64,000 bases of DNA, taken from contig CM032228.1 in the NCBI GenBank assembly GCA_019009955.1, positions 988,501-1,052,500 of the forward strand, in the 5' to 3' direction. Shown piece after piece: positions 24,215-36,204 of the stretch (position 1 is its first letter; every line of letters begins with the position of its first letter). Origin of the DNA: Riptortus pedestris (Eukaryota > Arthropoda > Insecta > Hemiptera > Alydidae). The notes under the pieces were generated by a model. The model did not search any database. It worked only from the letters and a program-made list of their open reading frames with translations, and was not told where the DNA came from. The translations under genes and the position numbers were made by a program.

Positions 24215-26458
24215 GGGTCATTCCATCTCAAATCAACCAAAAAAAAAATGATTTCGACACCCATGATTTCAGATTTTGCTGAATTTTATTTTGGGGGTTC
24301 TATTCATTGATTTAAGAAACCATACCAAATATTTTTGATATATCTTTAACGGTTTGGATTTTATGGCCCTTAAAGTTTTGTGATTTTAGTGTTTTCTATC
24401 GATTAGGAACTGTTAATTTGTTAAGTTAATTTGTTTTCATTTCAAAAATAATTTGTAACGTTCTTATTTACGAACCAATTTTGATGGCATTTTTTGTGTG
24501 TATTCATAAATATATTTAAAAACAATAAAAAAATAAACTAAGGTACCAAGTAAGTATTTGTGGACAGAAAAAAATTGCAAAGTGTCAATTTGGGCTTTTC
24601 AGAATGCAAATATATAGTTTCACGTAAAATTGAATATCTCCAAAAGGGAAAAGGATAATCATGGAAATCTTTTTTTATTTATGTTCTAAGACATATGACC
24701 TACCACCTAAAACAATAAAATTAATGGTTATTTGACCCCTTCATTGTTTATTCCAAGTTTAAAAATAAATATACAGAAAAATTTAGAAATTTTTAAGAAT
24801 TAAAAGAAAATGTTAAATAAAGGTAACTAAAAAGATAGTTTACATAGGTTTATTGTACAATAAATACAGTTTACATTATTGTTTACCCCAGTTAATTGTA
24901 CTTTAATATATACAATTCTTATGGTTGTTTTGGTCAATTTTCTTTACAATTTTAAAGTATCGTTTAATTTTGCTTCAACACTTGACATACATTGTTGAGA
25001 AAACTGGTACTTTCTTCCTTTCATTGTTTTTGGAGATTCCACAGTCGTAATAATATGAAGAATGGGTACAGCACATATATCCTCCTTTTTAGGCCAAGAA
25101 AATGATGCTGAAGGTCCATGGGGATGAAGGAACTGTACTGTGACATCTTGTTCTTTGGTGTTCACCTCACTCACCATGCCAAAGTACCACAATCTGTCAT
25201 ATACACAAGCAATGAAACATCCTGGGCTTAAATCTTTCAATGTTACTTGACTCTTTGGTCGATTGTTCAATAAATTATAAGTGAGAGCTGGTTTTTCGTC
25301 CTTGCTAATTCTTGGAGCCTCAATGGTTCCGGTTTCATCTATTGGCTGAAAGTTGTGAAATGATCTTGTCCCTTGAAGAGTTTGAACATCTTTGAAGCGA
25401 CCTTCCAAAGCAGGACGAGTTATTTCAACTATTTCTTTAGATATGAAGAAAAAACTGACTTTTTCTATTCTGGTTTTGCAAAAGTCAAACAATTGAGCCA
25501 CTGATATTATTTGGTTTTCTAAGGGTCTTTGCAAACTTTCCTTCCGAGCTAATCGTTTCACTGTACCTCCAATTCCATCACATTCTGTTTTACCATGACT
25601 AGTAGCAAAAAAAGACCATTGGACCCGAATTTCAAAATCTTTCTCATGTAGGCACAGATTTATGAAATTGTACTTATTTTTGCACTGAGAAGCACACCCA
25701 TCACTGAAGTAATGAACTTTTTTGATATGTGGGCGGTTTTCTTTCAAAAATTCAATCACTTATTTTTGGATTTCATACACCATACTTACATCGTGTTTGA
25801 GGTCATCAGATATAATGCAAAGGGGTAGGACAATATTTTTCTCAGTTGCATCTTTGCAGTGTATGATGACAGGATGTATAGTGCAAGAATTTGAGGTCCA
25901 TTGGTATCCTTGGTGGTCCATTGGTTTTATCTGTGGACACCCACTGATTGTACTTAATGAATGACGTCTTCCTCGTCATAGTCTTCGAATTTTGATTCTA
26001 AAATTTTAATGAGTTGATTTTTTGAAATTTTCATGCCTGAACAAGCCAGTGAGCCTGTTGAGGAAGAGATTTTTCTTGTTACAACTTGATTAGTTTCTTT
26101 ACATTGTACAGCTGCAGTTTTATGAATTAAGATAACTTATATACCACTGTTTTAAAATTAACTTTAAGTATATACCATTAACTATTTTACTTCTGAGCTC
26201 TTAGTTACATTTATTTATCATTTTCTTTACGTTATAAATTATTTTTGAAATGAAAACAAATTAACTTTACAGTTCCTAATCGATAGAAAACACTAAAATC
26301 ACAAAACTTTAAGAGGCCATAAAATCCAAACCGTTAAAGATATATCAAAAATATTTGGTATGGTTTCTTAAATCAATGAATAGAACCCCCAAAATAAAAT
26401 TCAACAAAATCTGAAATCATGGGTGTCATGGTGTGGTTGAATTGATGTGGAATGACCC
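24215..26458 (-). mobile_element. Sola-like DNA transposon, decayed, long inverted ends
   Basis: Inverted terminal repeats of roughly 230-245 bp (24215-24460 and 26230-26458), starting GGGTCATTCC at each end. Direct 4-bp repeats AATG flank it (24211-24214 and 26459-26462). Between the ends is a minus-strand transposase remnant. A 4-bp duplication with ends starting GRG-like, plus the transposase type, fits Sola2-type elements as I remember them; that family name is an inference. The element occupies 2.24 of the 2.44 kb intron between Nnt exons E and F. Confidence 0.85.
24944..26035 (-). pseudogene. Transposase remnant (Sola-like), interrupted
   Basis: The open 3' part (25759 down to 24944) encodes 271 residues including HYFSDGCASQCKNKYNFINL and FFATSHGKTECDGIGGTVKR, a motif pair found in uncharacterised transposase-like proteins of many invertebrates. 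The same frame upstream is closed by a TAA at about 25761-25763, beyond which homologous sequence continues (LCIISDDLKHD). Further upstream a different frame shows KYNQWVSTDKT, and another starts MKISKNQLIK. Thus there is at least one nonsense codon plus frame breaks, and probably an internal deletion. The aspartates in SDD and SDG are candidate catalytic residues. Not functional. Confidence 0.8.
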
Positions 26459-26617
26459 AATGGCAAAAATCGAATGATAATTTATAATAAAGATTAATTA
26501 CCCCCTGGTACCGGACCAGGGAAATCAATTACAGAATGATACTGCGTCCAACGACTCTAACTTAAATCAGCACTAATAAATAGTGATACTATTGAAATGT
26601 CATTCGATTGTTTTTAG

Positions 26618-26773
26618 GAAGAAGGTGCAACAGTTGGAGGCTACAGTAAAGAGATGTCAAAAGAATTTATTGAAGCAGAAATGGCTCTGTTTGCGAAGCA
26701 AGCCAAGGAGGTCGATGTCATTATAACTACAGCTCTCATTCCTGGAAAGAAAGCTCCTACCCTCATTTTAAAG
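26618..26773 (+). CDS. Nnt: Nnt exon F: domain I
   Basis: Window residues 258-309. Encodes [19 protein letters not shown] followed by [19 protein letters not shown], standard for the NAD-binding half of domain I. Acceptor tgtttttag, donor ttaaag|gtcaat, phase 0 at both ends. A full-length tRNA-derived SINE lies about 50 bp downstream in the intron. Confidence 0.96.
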
Positions 26774-26825
26774 GTCAATTCTCATTTAGCTCACAACGAC
26801 TCATAATTTCATAACAAATCAATTA

Positions 26826-27045
26826 TTATTATTAACGTCCACTTTTTGCAACTTAGGCTAATCGGGACGGGTAATCTACAGGTTACCACCCTATTCTAGC
26901 CAAGGTGGGATTATAGAACGTTATTTAATGAATTTCGTCACTAAATAATTTCCTTTGCCCAGGCGAGAATTGAACTCGCCACTCTAGGTTTACCATGTGA
27001 GATAAAGGTCAACGCTTTAACTCGCATGGCTAACCTGAGCCCCAC
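26826..27045 (-). mobile_element. tRNA-derived SINE with 12-bp target duplication
   Basis: Reverse-oriented, about 220 bp. Reading the minus strand, the head resembles a tRNA gene (box A-like ttagccatgcgag; box B-like gagttcaattctcgcc), followed by a tRNA-unrelated body and an (AAT)n tail ending at the left edge. Identical 12-bp direct repeats acaaatcaatta flank it (26814-26825 and 27046-27057), the mark of LINE-mediated retroposition. Not a functional tRNA gene: the cloverleaf is incomplete and the copy ends in a SINE tail. Confidence 0.88.
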
Positions 27046-27057
27046 ACAAATCAATTA

Positions 27058-28008
27058 GGATTACTTAAAATTAAATCCTGACCATTCAAAAGACATCATG
27101 AAACTGTTGTGATAAATACTTTGATGATTACTCTAAGAGAACGCTACCCCCTCCCTATCACAGTCATCCGTAATCTAATCTCACTCCACAGTCAATGTAT
27201 TCTCATGGATCTTTTGTCGAATTAATATGTTTTACTTTTATGATTTCTATAGTATAACACTTATATAGTATGATCAAGCCAAGTTGTGACATTTTTCTTT
27301 CTCAATTCCGTTTACTTTTCTTTTTTTAAATGTGTCCAAATCCCTCCCCCACCAAAAAAAATATAATTACCTTAGTTAAATATTTATAAAGTTTAACTAG
27401 CTAGTCATTATGTTTAACTTGAGGTCCTGTTTGGAGGTTGGTAGAGACGAGGCAGAAGGTAGTAGCCTCTTTCAGTTATTCGATACATCTTTTTGCATCG
27501 TCATATCACCTTATAACCTCTAAATCATCAGACATTAGTGCAGTCGTGTTATTTTTTGGTTTATTCAGTCAAACTGTTTTTACAGTGAATATTACACTTC
27601 ATCAATGAGGAGTTCAAACCTCCAATCTCATCTTTTCACATTACATAATATCCTTCTTTTAAACTCCATCTTACGCAGTGCATTTCTGTATCTTTAATTT
27701 TGTTTTATCTTCATATATGTTATAACTACATCAAATCCTCCTAAATTCAGTCGAGTTACAGTGATCATTGCAAATAGTGGCTCTCTCTAATTAACATTAA
27801 TATTATTATTCCCTTTGCATACTTTTCTCTGCATCCACGTATTGCCTTCACTACCTTTTTGGAATATAGGACAACCGGCCCTCCATCTCGAGCCCATTTT
27901 CATTTAAAACTCGCCCAATTTATTTGTAGTCCCAAGTTTTTTATCTGATGAATATCAATAAAAAAAAACCCTCTACCATCCAGCATTTTCGGGAGAAATC
28001 ATTTTTTA
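27058..28008. other. Intron sequence, nothing recognised
   Basis: AT-rich intron between the SINE and the next family B repeat. No motif supports a gene. Confidence 0.65.
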
Positions 28009-28084
28009 ACTGATTTTGCTTAAGGAAAATCAGGTATTGAGATTGTTATTTTCCAGTTTAAATGAGCGATCAGTTTCTTTCAAA

Positions 28085-28116
<32 letters not shown>

Positions 28117-30361
28117 AAATTGTAACCTCTGTCTGTACATTGATTTTTTTTTTTCGCGAAATTTCACGATAACTTTTTCGTTTCACATGTCATAGACACC
28201 ATAACTGCATTTTGTTTCTCTTGGTGTCTGTTTGTTTTGTTTGTTTGTTTGTTTGTTTGTTTTATTTGTTTGTTTGTTTGTTACCTTTTCACGCATAAAC
28301 GGCTGAACCGAATTTTATGAAACTTGGTATGTGTATTACTACTAACCCAACTTAGACTTTAGGCTATATTAATATTCTCTGAGACGAACAGGAGTGGGGG
28401 TTATAAGAGAGGCCTGAAATTAAAAATAGCGATATTTCGTTTCCTATTGGTTTCTTGGCAAATATGCATATAAACAAAAAGTTGTTTATTTTGTTATTTA
28501 GAGTAACTTTTTGTTATGTACACTTTTTTCGTATACCGAACTATAAAAGGTGTTATACGCTAAACATTATAGGGGAGACAACAATTTTATTTGGCACAAA
28601 GACTCAACTGAACTAAATAAAACTCGGTATGTTTATTAGCACTAACGCCTTCCTTATAATAAGCCATACAAACATTTCTAGGGACGGGCAGGAGTGGGGG
28701 TTATAAGGGACGCCTGAAATTAAAAATATTGATATTCCGTTTCCTATTGGTGTTTCGGCAAATATGCACATAACAAAAGTTGTTTATTTTGTTATTTAGA
28801 GAAACTTTTGTTATATACACTATCGTCGAATACCGAATTATAAAGGCGTTATACGCTAAAAATTATTGCGGGTGTCAAGAATATTATTTGGCACAAAAGA
28901 GTCCACCGAACTAAATAAAACTCGGTATGTGTATTATATCTGACACCTTAATTATCATAAGCCATACCAATTTTTTCTAGGGACGGGCAGGAGTGGGGTT
29001 ATAAGGGAGGCCTGAAATTCAAAAATAGCGATATTTCTATTTCTACTGGTTTTCTCTGCAAATATGCACATGACAAAAGTTGTTTATTTTTGTTATTTAA
29101 AGTAACTTTAGTTATATTCACTTTTGCTGTATAACATAAACGAGATATGCGTTAAAAACTAAAGCGGAAGCCAACAATTTTGTTGAGCACAAACGATTGA
29201 ACCGAATTTAACAAAACTTGGTATGCGAATTAGCATTAATTCTTCCATGATTATAAGCTACATTAAAATGTTTAGGTTCAAACGGGAGTGGGGGTTATAA
29301 GACAGGCCTGAAATTAAAAATTCGCAATTTTCATTTTCTATTTTTTTTTTTTCGGCTAACGTGCACATAGCAAAAGTTGTTTACTTTTGTTATTTAAAGT
29401 AACTTTTGTTGTATTCACTTTTGCCGTAAATGAAGTTAACACGGCATAATACGCTAAATCCATAGCGGGAGTCAATAATTTTATTAGTGCTTATTTAAGT
29501 GTTTTTAATAAATGCCATATTATAACAAAATATGTTATGTTTTAGTCTTATATGATAGTTGCAAGTATGATTCGGATTAGTGAGCTTATAAATCTCCGTC
29601 GCCTCCTTATTTATTTATTTTCCCTATAACTTTGTTATTTATTTCTAATAGAATATAAACTATAAGAGCATTTCTGGTATTTAATATATACTCGATATGA
29701 ATGTTTTTAAAGTATTACTAGGTTGCAGGGGGGCTCTCTTCCCCTCATCTAGCTTTTTGAACATAAATGAAATTATGTTTAGGGATCTATTATTTAGTTC
29801 ATCAGGGAGATAAATAATTAAAATAATATTCTGAAGCAATATTCTAAGGAAAACAACGATGATAACGCTCCTTGCGAGAGCGGAAATGGACGGGAAGGTA
29901 ATTGAGTTTTAGTTATTTCCTGTGGAAATGCTGCCACGACGGGAAAGTGATTTCCACTGAGGCTTACTAATACGAATATAAGCTTATGTATAAAACTATG
30001 CTAAAACTATATGTGCTTGGTTTTTGATTTTTGGCAGGAATATGTTCATTATAGAAGATATTTAATTGTGATAAATGCTACCCAATGATTATGGTTTGAA
30101 TTATTCAAAAACCGTGAGTCAAAAAGTCGTGAGGGATAGATTAGGAAACCCATTTTCATATATTCTTCAAAACTTAAAATTTCTAATCTATTAACCCTGA
30201 AAGTTACACTTTAGGATAGGCTGTTTTGAAAAAACAATACATCGTGGAGGGAAGTGCAATTCTACAGATTGGAGTCTTGCTATAAAAATACAATCATTAG
30301 TCAGTCAGCACTGATTTCCCGGGCCTCGCCGGGTACCTTAGCTAGTATATATATATATATA

Positions 30362-30405
<44 letters not shown>

Positions 30406-30675
30406 AAAGGAACTTCTATTTTTCTTGATACTTTACAGTTTCATTTAAAATCGAGGTTATATATCAGGTTATAACCAAAATTAGACAAGGATGAGAGACA
30501 TTTTAAAGATAATAAATTCCAAATATTTCTGTTATTATGTGTCACATTGAAAAATGGGATATAACTTATCCTGTTAAAAATGTAATATTCTAGAATTGGT
30601 TTTCTTTAATATTTTTTTTTTTGTACTTGAATAATAACCAAGTAATTTGTATTCCTTTTCTGGATTCACTTAGCC
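28009..30675 (+). repeat. Family B repeat interrupted by family A
   Basis: 28009-28097 is the B left end (cttaaggaaaatcaggtatt, then a TG/TA tract). B body resumes after the inserted family A element, with ccaaatatttctgttattat and the following Ile/Asn-rich AT body to about 30640. 30346-30401 is a (TA)n. Confidence 0.55.
28098..30345 (+). mobile_element. Family A long copy (2.25 kb) inside a family B repeat
   Basis: Starts in a (TA) tract, carries the GTTT tract, about three ~300-bp modules and the long AT-rich module (about 29460-30290). Ends with cccgggcctcgccggg, taccttag and CTAG. Family B sequence flanks it on both sides, so it inserted into the internal (TA)n of a B copy. Confidence 0.7.
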
Positions 30676-31600
30676 CCCACTTGAATCGGCTATTGAGGTT
30701 GGACTCATGACGAGATTTTCAATAACTTTTCTCAAATGTCCTTCGATCTTACTTGGAAGACGATAAAAATGAAGACCATTCAAAACGCTACTATATATAT
30801 CCAGCAGCCAAGTTTTTGTTTGATTGTTACTAAACTTTATAAATATTGGTCTTTCATGAAAAACTAACCAGGAAGAAAGCTGAAATTGGTCAAGGGGGGG
30901 AGGGGGGTTGAGGAGAAGAAGATCAAAAATTCTAAATACCTCTGTTACTATGAGTCAGGTCAAAAAACTGAGTATAACCATTGTTGTTGCTAATGTAATT
31001 TGTTATAAATGTTGTTTATATACTTTTCTCTATCGTCAATGTTGACTGAGATTTTCACATTTTTAAATGTTCAGCCTTAATGAAACCCACATTTAGTGTT
31101 TAATAAACCGACTCTCATCCCACATTAACAATAAGCTAGTATATAATGAAAAGTCTTATTCCAAGCTTAAATATGAAATCTTGCTTTTAACAGACTTTTA
31201 CTAAATGAGATACATGCAAATATGTTGTGTGATATCATCAATTAAGATATCATTTCTCGACTCGAAACTGTTTGGGTGATCTATACCATACTGAATATTT
31301 AACTGTTTCATTCGACACTAAAGATCAAATCTGTTCATGGCTCAAATTGGAGGAGGAATGGGGGATTTAGAGGGGGAGGGGATTAGAAAATTCAATATCC
31401 CTCTGTTATTATGAACCAGATCAAAAGATGTCAAAGAACCGATGTTGTTATACTATTCATGCTCTACTATTGTCGTTCTAAAAAAAAATTTTTTAAACTC
31501 AAATATTAAATGAGTTATTCATACTTTCTTGTTCTCAGCCTTCAGTAAGTTAGTTTATGCAGCCCCTGCATGACGGACATCTTTTAACATAACGATATAT
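30676..31600 (+). repeat. Family B repeat copy
   Basis: cggctattgaggttggactc, tgtccttcgatcttacttgg, ccattcaaaacgctac, then the B body and a right end near gcagcccctgcatgacggac. It occupies the last kilobase of the intron before Nnt exon G, ending about 55 bp before that exon. Confidence 0.65.
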
Positions 31601-31654
31601 TCTCCGTCTATAAAGTATGAAATATTTTATTCGATATTATTTTGCATTTTTCAG

Positions 31655-31859
31655 GAGCATATCGATTCTATGAAACCAGGAAGTGTTGTTGTAGACCTTG
31701 CAGCAGAAGCTGGAGGCAACATCGAGACGACAAGACCAGGTGAGATCTACACGTACAACGATGTGACGCACATAGGCCTGACCGACTTCCCGTCAAGGCT
31801 CCCAACACAGAGCTCCACTCTCTACGCAAATAATATATCAAAGTTCCTTCTCTCGATGA
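31655..31859 (+). CDS. Nnt: Nnt exon G: domain I C-terminal part
   Basis: Window residues 310-377. Encodes [20 protein letters not shown] and [20 protein letters not shown], the VVDLA-GGN and DLPSR-type motifs at the end of the NAD-binding fold. Acceptor atttttcag, donor tcgatga|gtaagt (near-consensus). The remaining A joins GT of the next exon to give Ser. Confidence 0.96.
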
Positions 31860-31922
31860 GTAAGTATGCTCTCTCTTAAACAAAATATTTTCTCTAATAA
31901 TTTAAAAATTATTACCTTAATG

Positions 31923-33229
31923 TTAATCAGCTATTGAGGTTATACTCACGACCCGATTTTCTTCTGAAATTTCTTCGAATCTCTATCGATCCTACACAGA
32001 ATATGACGGAAATGAGGCCTGTTCAAAACTAATATATCTTATTTTATAGAATCAATCTTATTCCAAATTTAATTCCCTTTTAATGCTTTCATATGCATTT
32101 TCCGTCTATTTCGAATATACTCGGACAGAACACTTGCCTGGCTGATGTAGACACACGCTGATCAGAGGGGAAGGAAGGTGCTGGCAGATGTAGGAGATCA
32201 TCTAAGGGCCACAGCTTGCAGATCAGATGTTTCGGAGTTCAGTTGTTTCGAGTAAGATCGGATGTGTTGTAGGTTGATGGATGTATGAGAACATGGTGTT
32301 GATATAAAGTTTGTGGTTAAAAGTAGAAAGTGTATATTCTATTATAATTAAGTTATTTGCAAACATAACAGTTAGTTAGTCAAAATCAGATTGGTACAAG
32401 TTCAGTGCTTTACTCAAAGTTGAATACTAAAAAAATTTAAATATCTCGGCTAATGCTGTAGTTATAGACAAATAGATAGAATAACTAAGAATTAAACTTT
32501 CAATAGAATTGGATATATACAAATTTTGACCTGATTCATAATAAATGAGATATGAATTTTTCGGTTTCCTCACTTCTAAATCCCTCTCCCTATATTCTTA
32601 GTTCAGCCATTAGAGAATATAATGTTTATTTTTGCCTGAAACAGTTAAATGTCGCAAATGGTATTGATAACAAAACAATTTTGAAATCTAGACTGTGAAA
32701 TCTGAATTAAGGATGTCACATGAAAAATGTTTGAGTATATGTTGTAAAGAAAAAGTTCAAAGAAAACAATATTTTTATTAAAACTTTCAATAAAATGTTT
32801 CATGCTATATTAGGTTATTGTTAATATGAGATGGGTAGAAGTGGGGGTTTAGTGAAGACCTTATCCTAAAAACTGCTAATATCACCATTAATATTTGAGA
32901 TAATGAAAAAATATACATAATAACATTTATAGCAAAATTAAATATGCTATAAGATTGGTTATATACAATTTTTTTATCCATCTCAATATAACAGATATTT
33001 CAAATTTTTAAAATTCCCCTTCTAAACTGCTTTTCCCTGGCCCAATTTCAGATACTAATAAATTTGATATTTAGTGTATTTTCTAGAGTAAGTAATGAGC
33101 GTTTATTTAAGTTCATCGCGAGTCTTCTCTATTCCCAAGTTTTTTTATTTCCCTTCTCATTACATGTATAAGTGTTTTGCCTTCATTCCTATATGGAAAC
33201 TTATGTAACATTTGCACTTTCACACTCGA

Positions 33230-33266
<37 letters not shown>

Positions 33267-33310
33267 TCATGAGTATAGTCTCAATATGTGATTTTCCTTC
33301 AGGAACACCT
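31923..33310. repeat. Family B sequences in opposing orientation
   Basis: 31923-32100 reads as a plus-oriented B left end (cagctattgaggttatactc). From about 32430 the B body appears reversed, ending with a reversed left end (catgagtatagtctcaatatg) after a 27-bp T run (33235-33261). Fills almost the whole intron between Nnt exons G and H. Confidence 0.55.
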
Positions 33311-33383
33311 CTACTAATGAGGCACCAGATATTTTAAAATTGCTGATAATGCCATGTAAAAATGATGTCGTTTTTTTCTCTAG

Positions 33384-33596
33384 GTCCTAAGGATTATTTC
33401 CATATTAATTTAGAAGATGAAGTAGTCCGAGGTGCACTAGTCCTGGAGAAGGGAGAGCTAAGATGGCCGCCGCCTCCTATCCCAGTACAGAGTACAGCTC
33501 CTATTGTTGCCCCTCCCAAAGCCGAGACTGCTATTATGAAGCAAGAACCTAGCCCTTTCCTCTCTACCTCGAAGGAAGTTATCCTATATACAGCAG
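33384..33596 (+). CDS. Nnt: Nnt exon H: end of domain I and Pro-rich linker
   Basis: Window residues 378-448. PKDYFHINLEDEVVRGALVL closes domain I, followed by a Pro/Ala-rich stretch beginning RWPPPPIPVQ, which is the flexible linker between domain I and the membrane domain. The exon ends with SKEVILYTAG, entering the first membrane segment. Acceptor ttttctctag, donor cagcag|gttggt. Confidence 0.93.
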
Positions 33597-33693
33597 GTTG
33601 GTAGAGATACATTGTATAATCACTATTGAATTGTATTGTTTTCTTGTTTAAAGCTTTGAGTGCACGGCTCTTAGAGACATAATCGACCTCGAG

Positions 33694-33993
33694 TTGGATG
33701 CTGACTTAGGACTCTGGAGATGGAAGATGAGAGAAGATTTTATCTATGAAATGAGATACTCAATTTTGAATGAAATGGAAGTTAAGAGATTACATTGGGC
33801 AGGACAAATGGCAAGTAAGCAGCTGCAAGAGAATGTCTCCAAGATTGGTGGGCAGCCAGCCACAACGAAGTCCAAAGATAAAATAGCTAGATGGGTTGAC
33901 AGGCTGAACAAGGATCCTACCGAGCTCCATATAGTCGATTCGAAAGCCATTACAAAGATGCACAAGGCGGAGAATCCTGGTAATAGCAGCTAA
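33694..33993 (+). pseudogene. Possible LINE ORF2 C-terminal fragment
   Basis: A 99-residue open stretch with RLHWAGQMASKQ and later DKIARWVDRLNKDPTEL, resembling the R-L-W-GH ... RW-D-V--DL pattern at the C terminus of RTE-like LINE ORF2 proteins. It lacks a plausible ATG, has no splice context, and sits alone in the intron after Nnt exon H. I am not sure; it could be chance. Confidence 0.35.
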
Positions 33994-34938
33994 ACATTTC
34001 AAACATCTCTAAAGCCAACCCCCTCCCCCCCCAAAAAAAATGAATTGTATTTTTGTTAGATCTCGTCTTAATTTCATATTGTATAGTCCTCATGTTTAAA
34101 TATTTAAAGAAGACATAAGCTTGTATTTTGATTTGCCTCAAAATAATTTTTGACAATCTACAGAGGCATTTAATCATGCTAAATTCCTATATATTCCATT
34201 CGATTACATAACATATTAAAAAAGTAATTATTAAGTTTCCAAATAATGAAGGAATAAAAATCCGATGTGTCACATCATTTTACATAAAAGAGAAAGAAAA
34301 AACTTTAAAAAGCTTTGCATTTTTTAGCAATATTTGTTTGTATTGTATTAGCTCTCAAGTACTTATACCATTAGCTACCTCCTTCCTTTCCTCCATGACT
34401 TTAACTTTCTACTAAGACTTATGTAATTTTTGTGTAGTGATCTGGCTAAAGAGATACGAATGGTACATGAAAGACACCAAACAACTTGCAAAGAATTATA
34501 GGAAGGCAGTTTCAATCAATACTGGCAAATATTAAAGAAATATCAATTAATTCATAATCAAATAAATACAAATATTACTTAAAATATTTAAACCCTAGGG
34601 AGGCACCGTTAAAATTGTAGGAGAGTGACAACTTATATCTAACTAAAACTGAGTTTTACTTAAGTTTAAAAAATGTTCTCTGATTCAGAGCAGATGTAGA
34701 TGTAATTTGGTGGGCTGACTGCTGAGGAGATTATGGACGGCCAATAAGCAAGCCTAGCTCGCTCATTCGTGAATCATCCTCTGTCCCCTCTAAGTACTCT
34801 TTAAATTGCCTTCATCTTTTCTATTTGTAAGCTCTCAAAGTGATCCAATTTACTCAAAAATGAAATTTAATTATACCAATTCATCTTTCAAAGTGTTTAG
34901 TGCATAGACTCTAAATGACTATCATTAAAATAATCTTG

Positions 34939-34991
<53 letters not shown>

Positions 34992-35542
34992 TATTCTTAA
35001 TTTTTTTACTACATTGCAGGGTCTATACATTGTTATTTATTTCTTCTTCTGCTTTTCTTGTTTTGCTCTTCTTCCCCCCTCCTATAGTTATATTTTCATT
35101 ACCCTGGTATTATTTTTGTATGCTATTATGTTTCCATACATAATATCTTTTCCTGCATATGGACTTTGGTATGGTTATGTTCATTTTTTTCTCCTTTTGT
35201 TCCATTTTTTTTTTTTTTTTTTTCAGTTTGCCTTTTAGAGTACAATTGATCGATGAGTGAATCGCCAGTGTTGCGGAACTCTTTTAAATAAATAAATAAT
35301 AAAGTTAACTATAAAAATAAAATGACCCTATGAAATTGTATAAAACTATACTATACGTTTCGGGTAAAAAAACTCTACTTTTAACATTTCATAAGTGATC
35401 TGAATGAGCTTTATACTGGCATAACTCGAAATATAAAATCTAAGATTGTGTATAAATGGTAAATGTAATGCTATCTCAAATTTATTACAATGTTTATTGA
35501 GTCTATTTATTTAATGTGTTTATGAAGGATCGATTGTTTAAG
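33994..35542. other. Intron with (TA)n and T-rich runs
   Basis: 34943-34990 is a (TA)n, 35196-35225 a T-rich run. Open stretches here (e.g. across the TA tract) are low-complexity artefacts. No gene seen. Confidence 0.65.
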
Positions 35543-35769
35543 GGCTTTCGAGTTTATTGGCACTGGGATATGGTGCACCCAACGCCGAGTTCTCAGCGAT
35601 GACATCAACATTCGCCTTGGCTGGTATTGTAGGTTACCACACAGTCTGGGGTGTCACACCTGCTCTACACTCTCCGCTCATGTCTGTCACTAATGCTGTT
35701 TCTGGTATTACCGCTGTAGGAGGACTCCTTCTCATGGGAGGTGGCTACTATCCTACTAACTCTGTCGAG
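35543..35769 (+). CDS. Nnt: Nnt exon I: first domain II membrane helices
   Basis: Window residues 449-524. Hydrophobic spans around [10 protein letters not shown] and [14 protein letters not shown], then [20 protein letters not shown] with a following Gly-rich segment. [10 protein letters not shown] is a near-invariant signature of the transhydrogenase membrane domain. Acceptor ttgtttaag, donor tcgag|gtaatt, phase 0 at the 3' end. Confidence 0.96.
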
Positions 35770-36204
35770 GTAATTTTATACTGACCAATCTTGACATTTT
35801 TATACCATCAAATAATATATTTATGGAATCGACCAACAAATTTTATTTGTAACCCTATCTAATACTCTGTCTTTTCACATTCTAAGATACATAAAAGCCC
35901 ATGTCGCAGGGTCTGAGAAAATGAAGCAGATTTCCTAAATTACAAGTGCTGGTATAACTCACTCGTAATCTCATATTACAAATTATTCCCTATTTCTAAG
36001 ACAAAAAGAGATGAGTAGAAGGGGCAGAGGGGATGGGGGGGGGGGGTTACACAAGGCTCTGAATACAACAAAGTACGAGTAACTCACTAAATACTTGTGT
36101 TACGAAAAAAAGCATAGAACAACAATTGTAGAGCATCAATAGTTTAACAAGATTGGTTCTATTACATTTTACAATCTGACTCATAATAACGAATATTTAG
36201 TATA
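35770..36204. other. Intron sequence before a family A copy
   Basis: AT-rich, with a G run at 36037-36048 and weak family B body similarity. No gene. Confidence 0.55.

Noticed and set aside
26930..27045. A tRNA gene on the minus strand
   Set aside because: Box A and B are recognisable, but the sequence runs into a SINE body with an (AAT)n tail and is bounded by a retroposition duplication.
34915..35238. A 107-residue membrane-like ORF
   Set aside because: Its start is a translated (TA)n tract and its end a poly-T run; low complexity explains the hydrophobicity.
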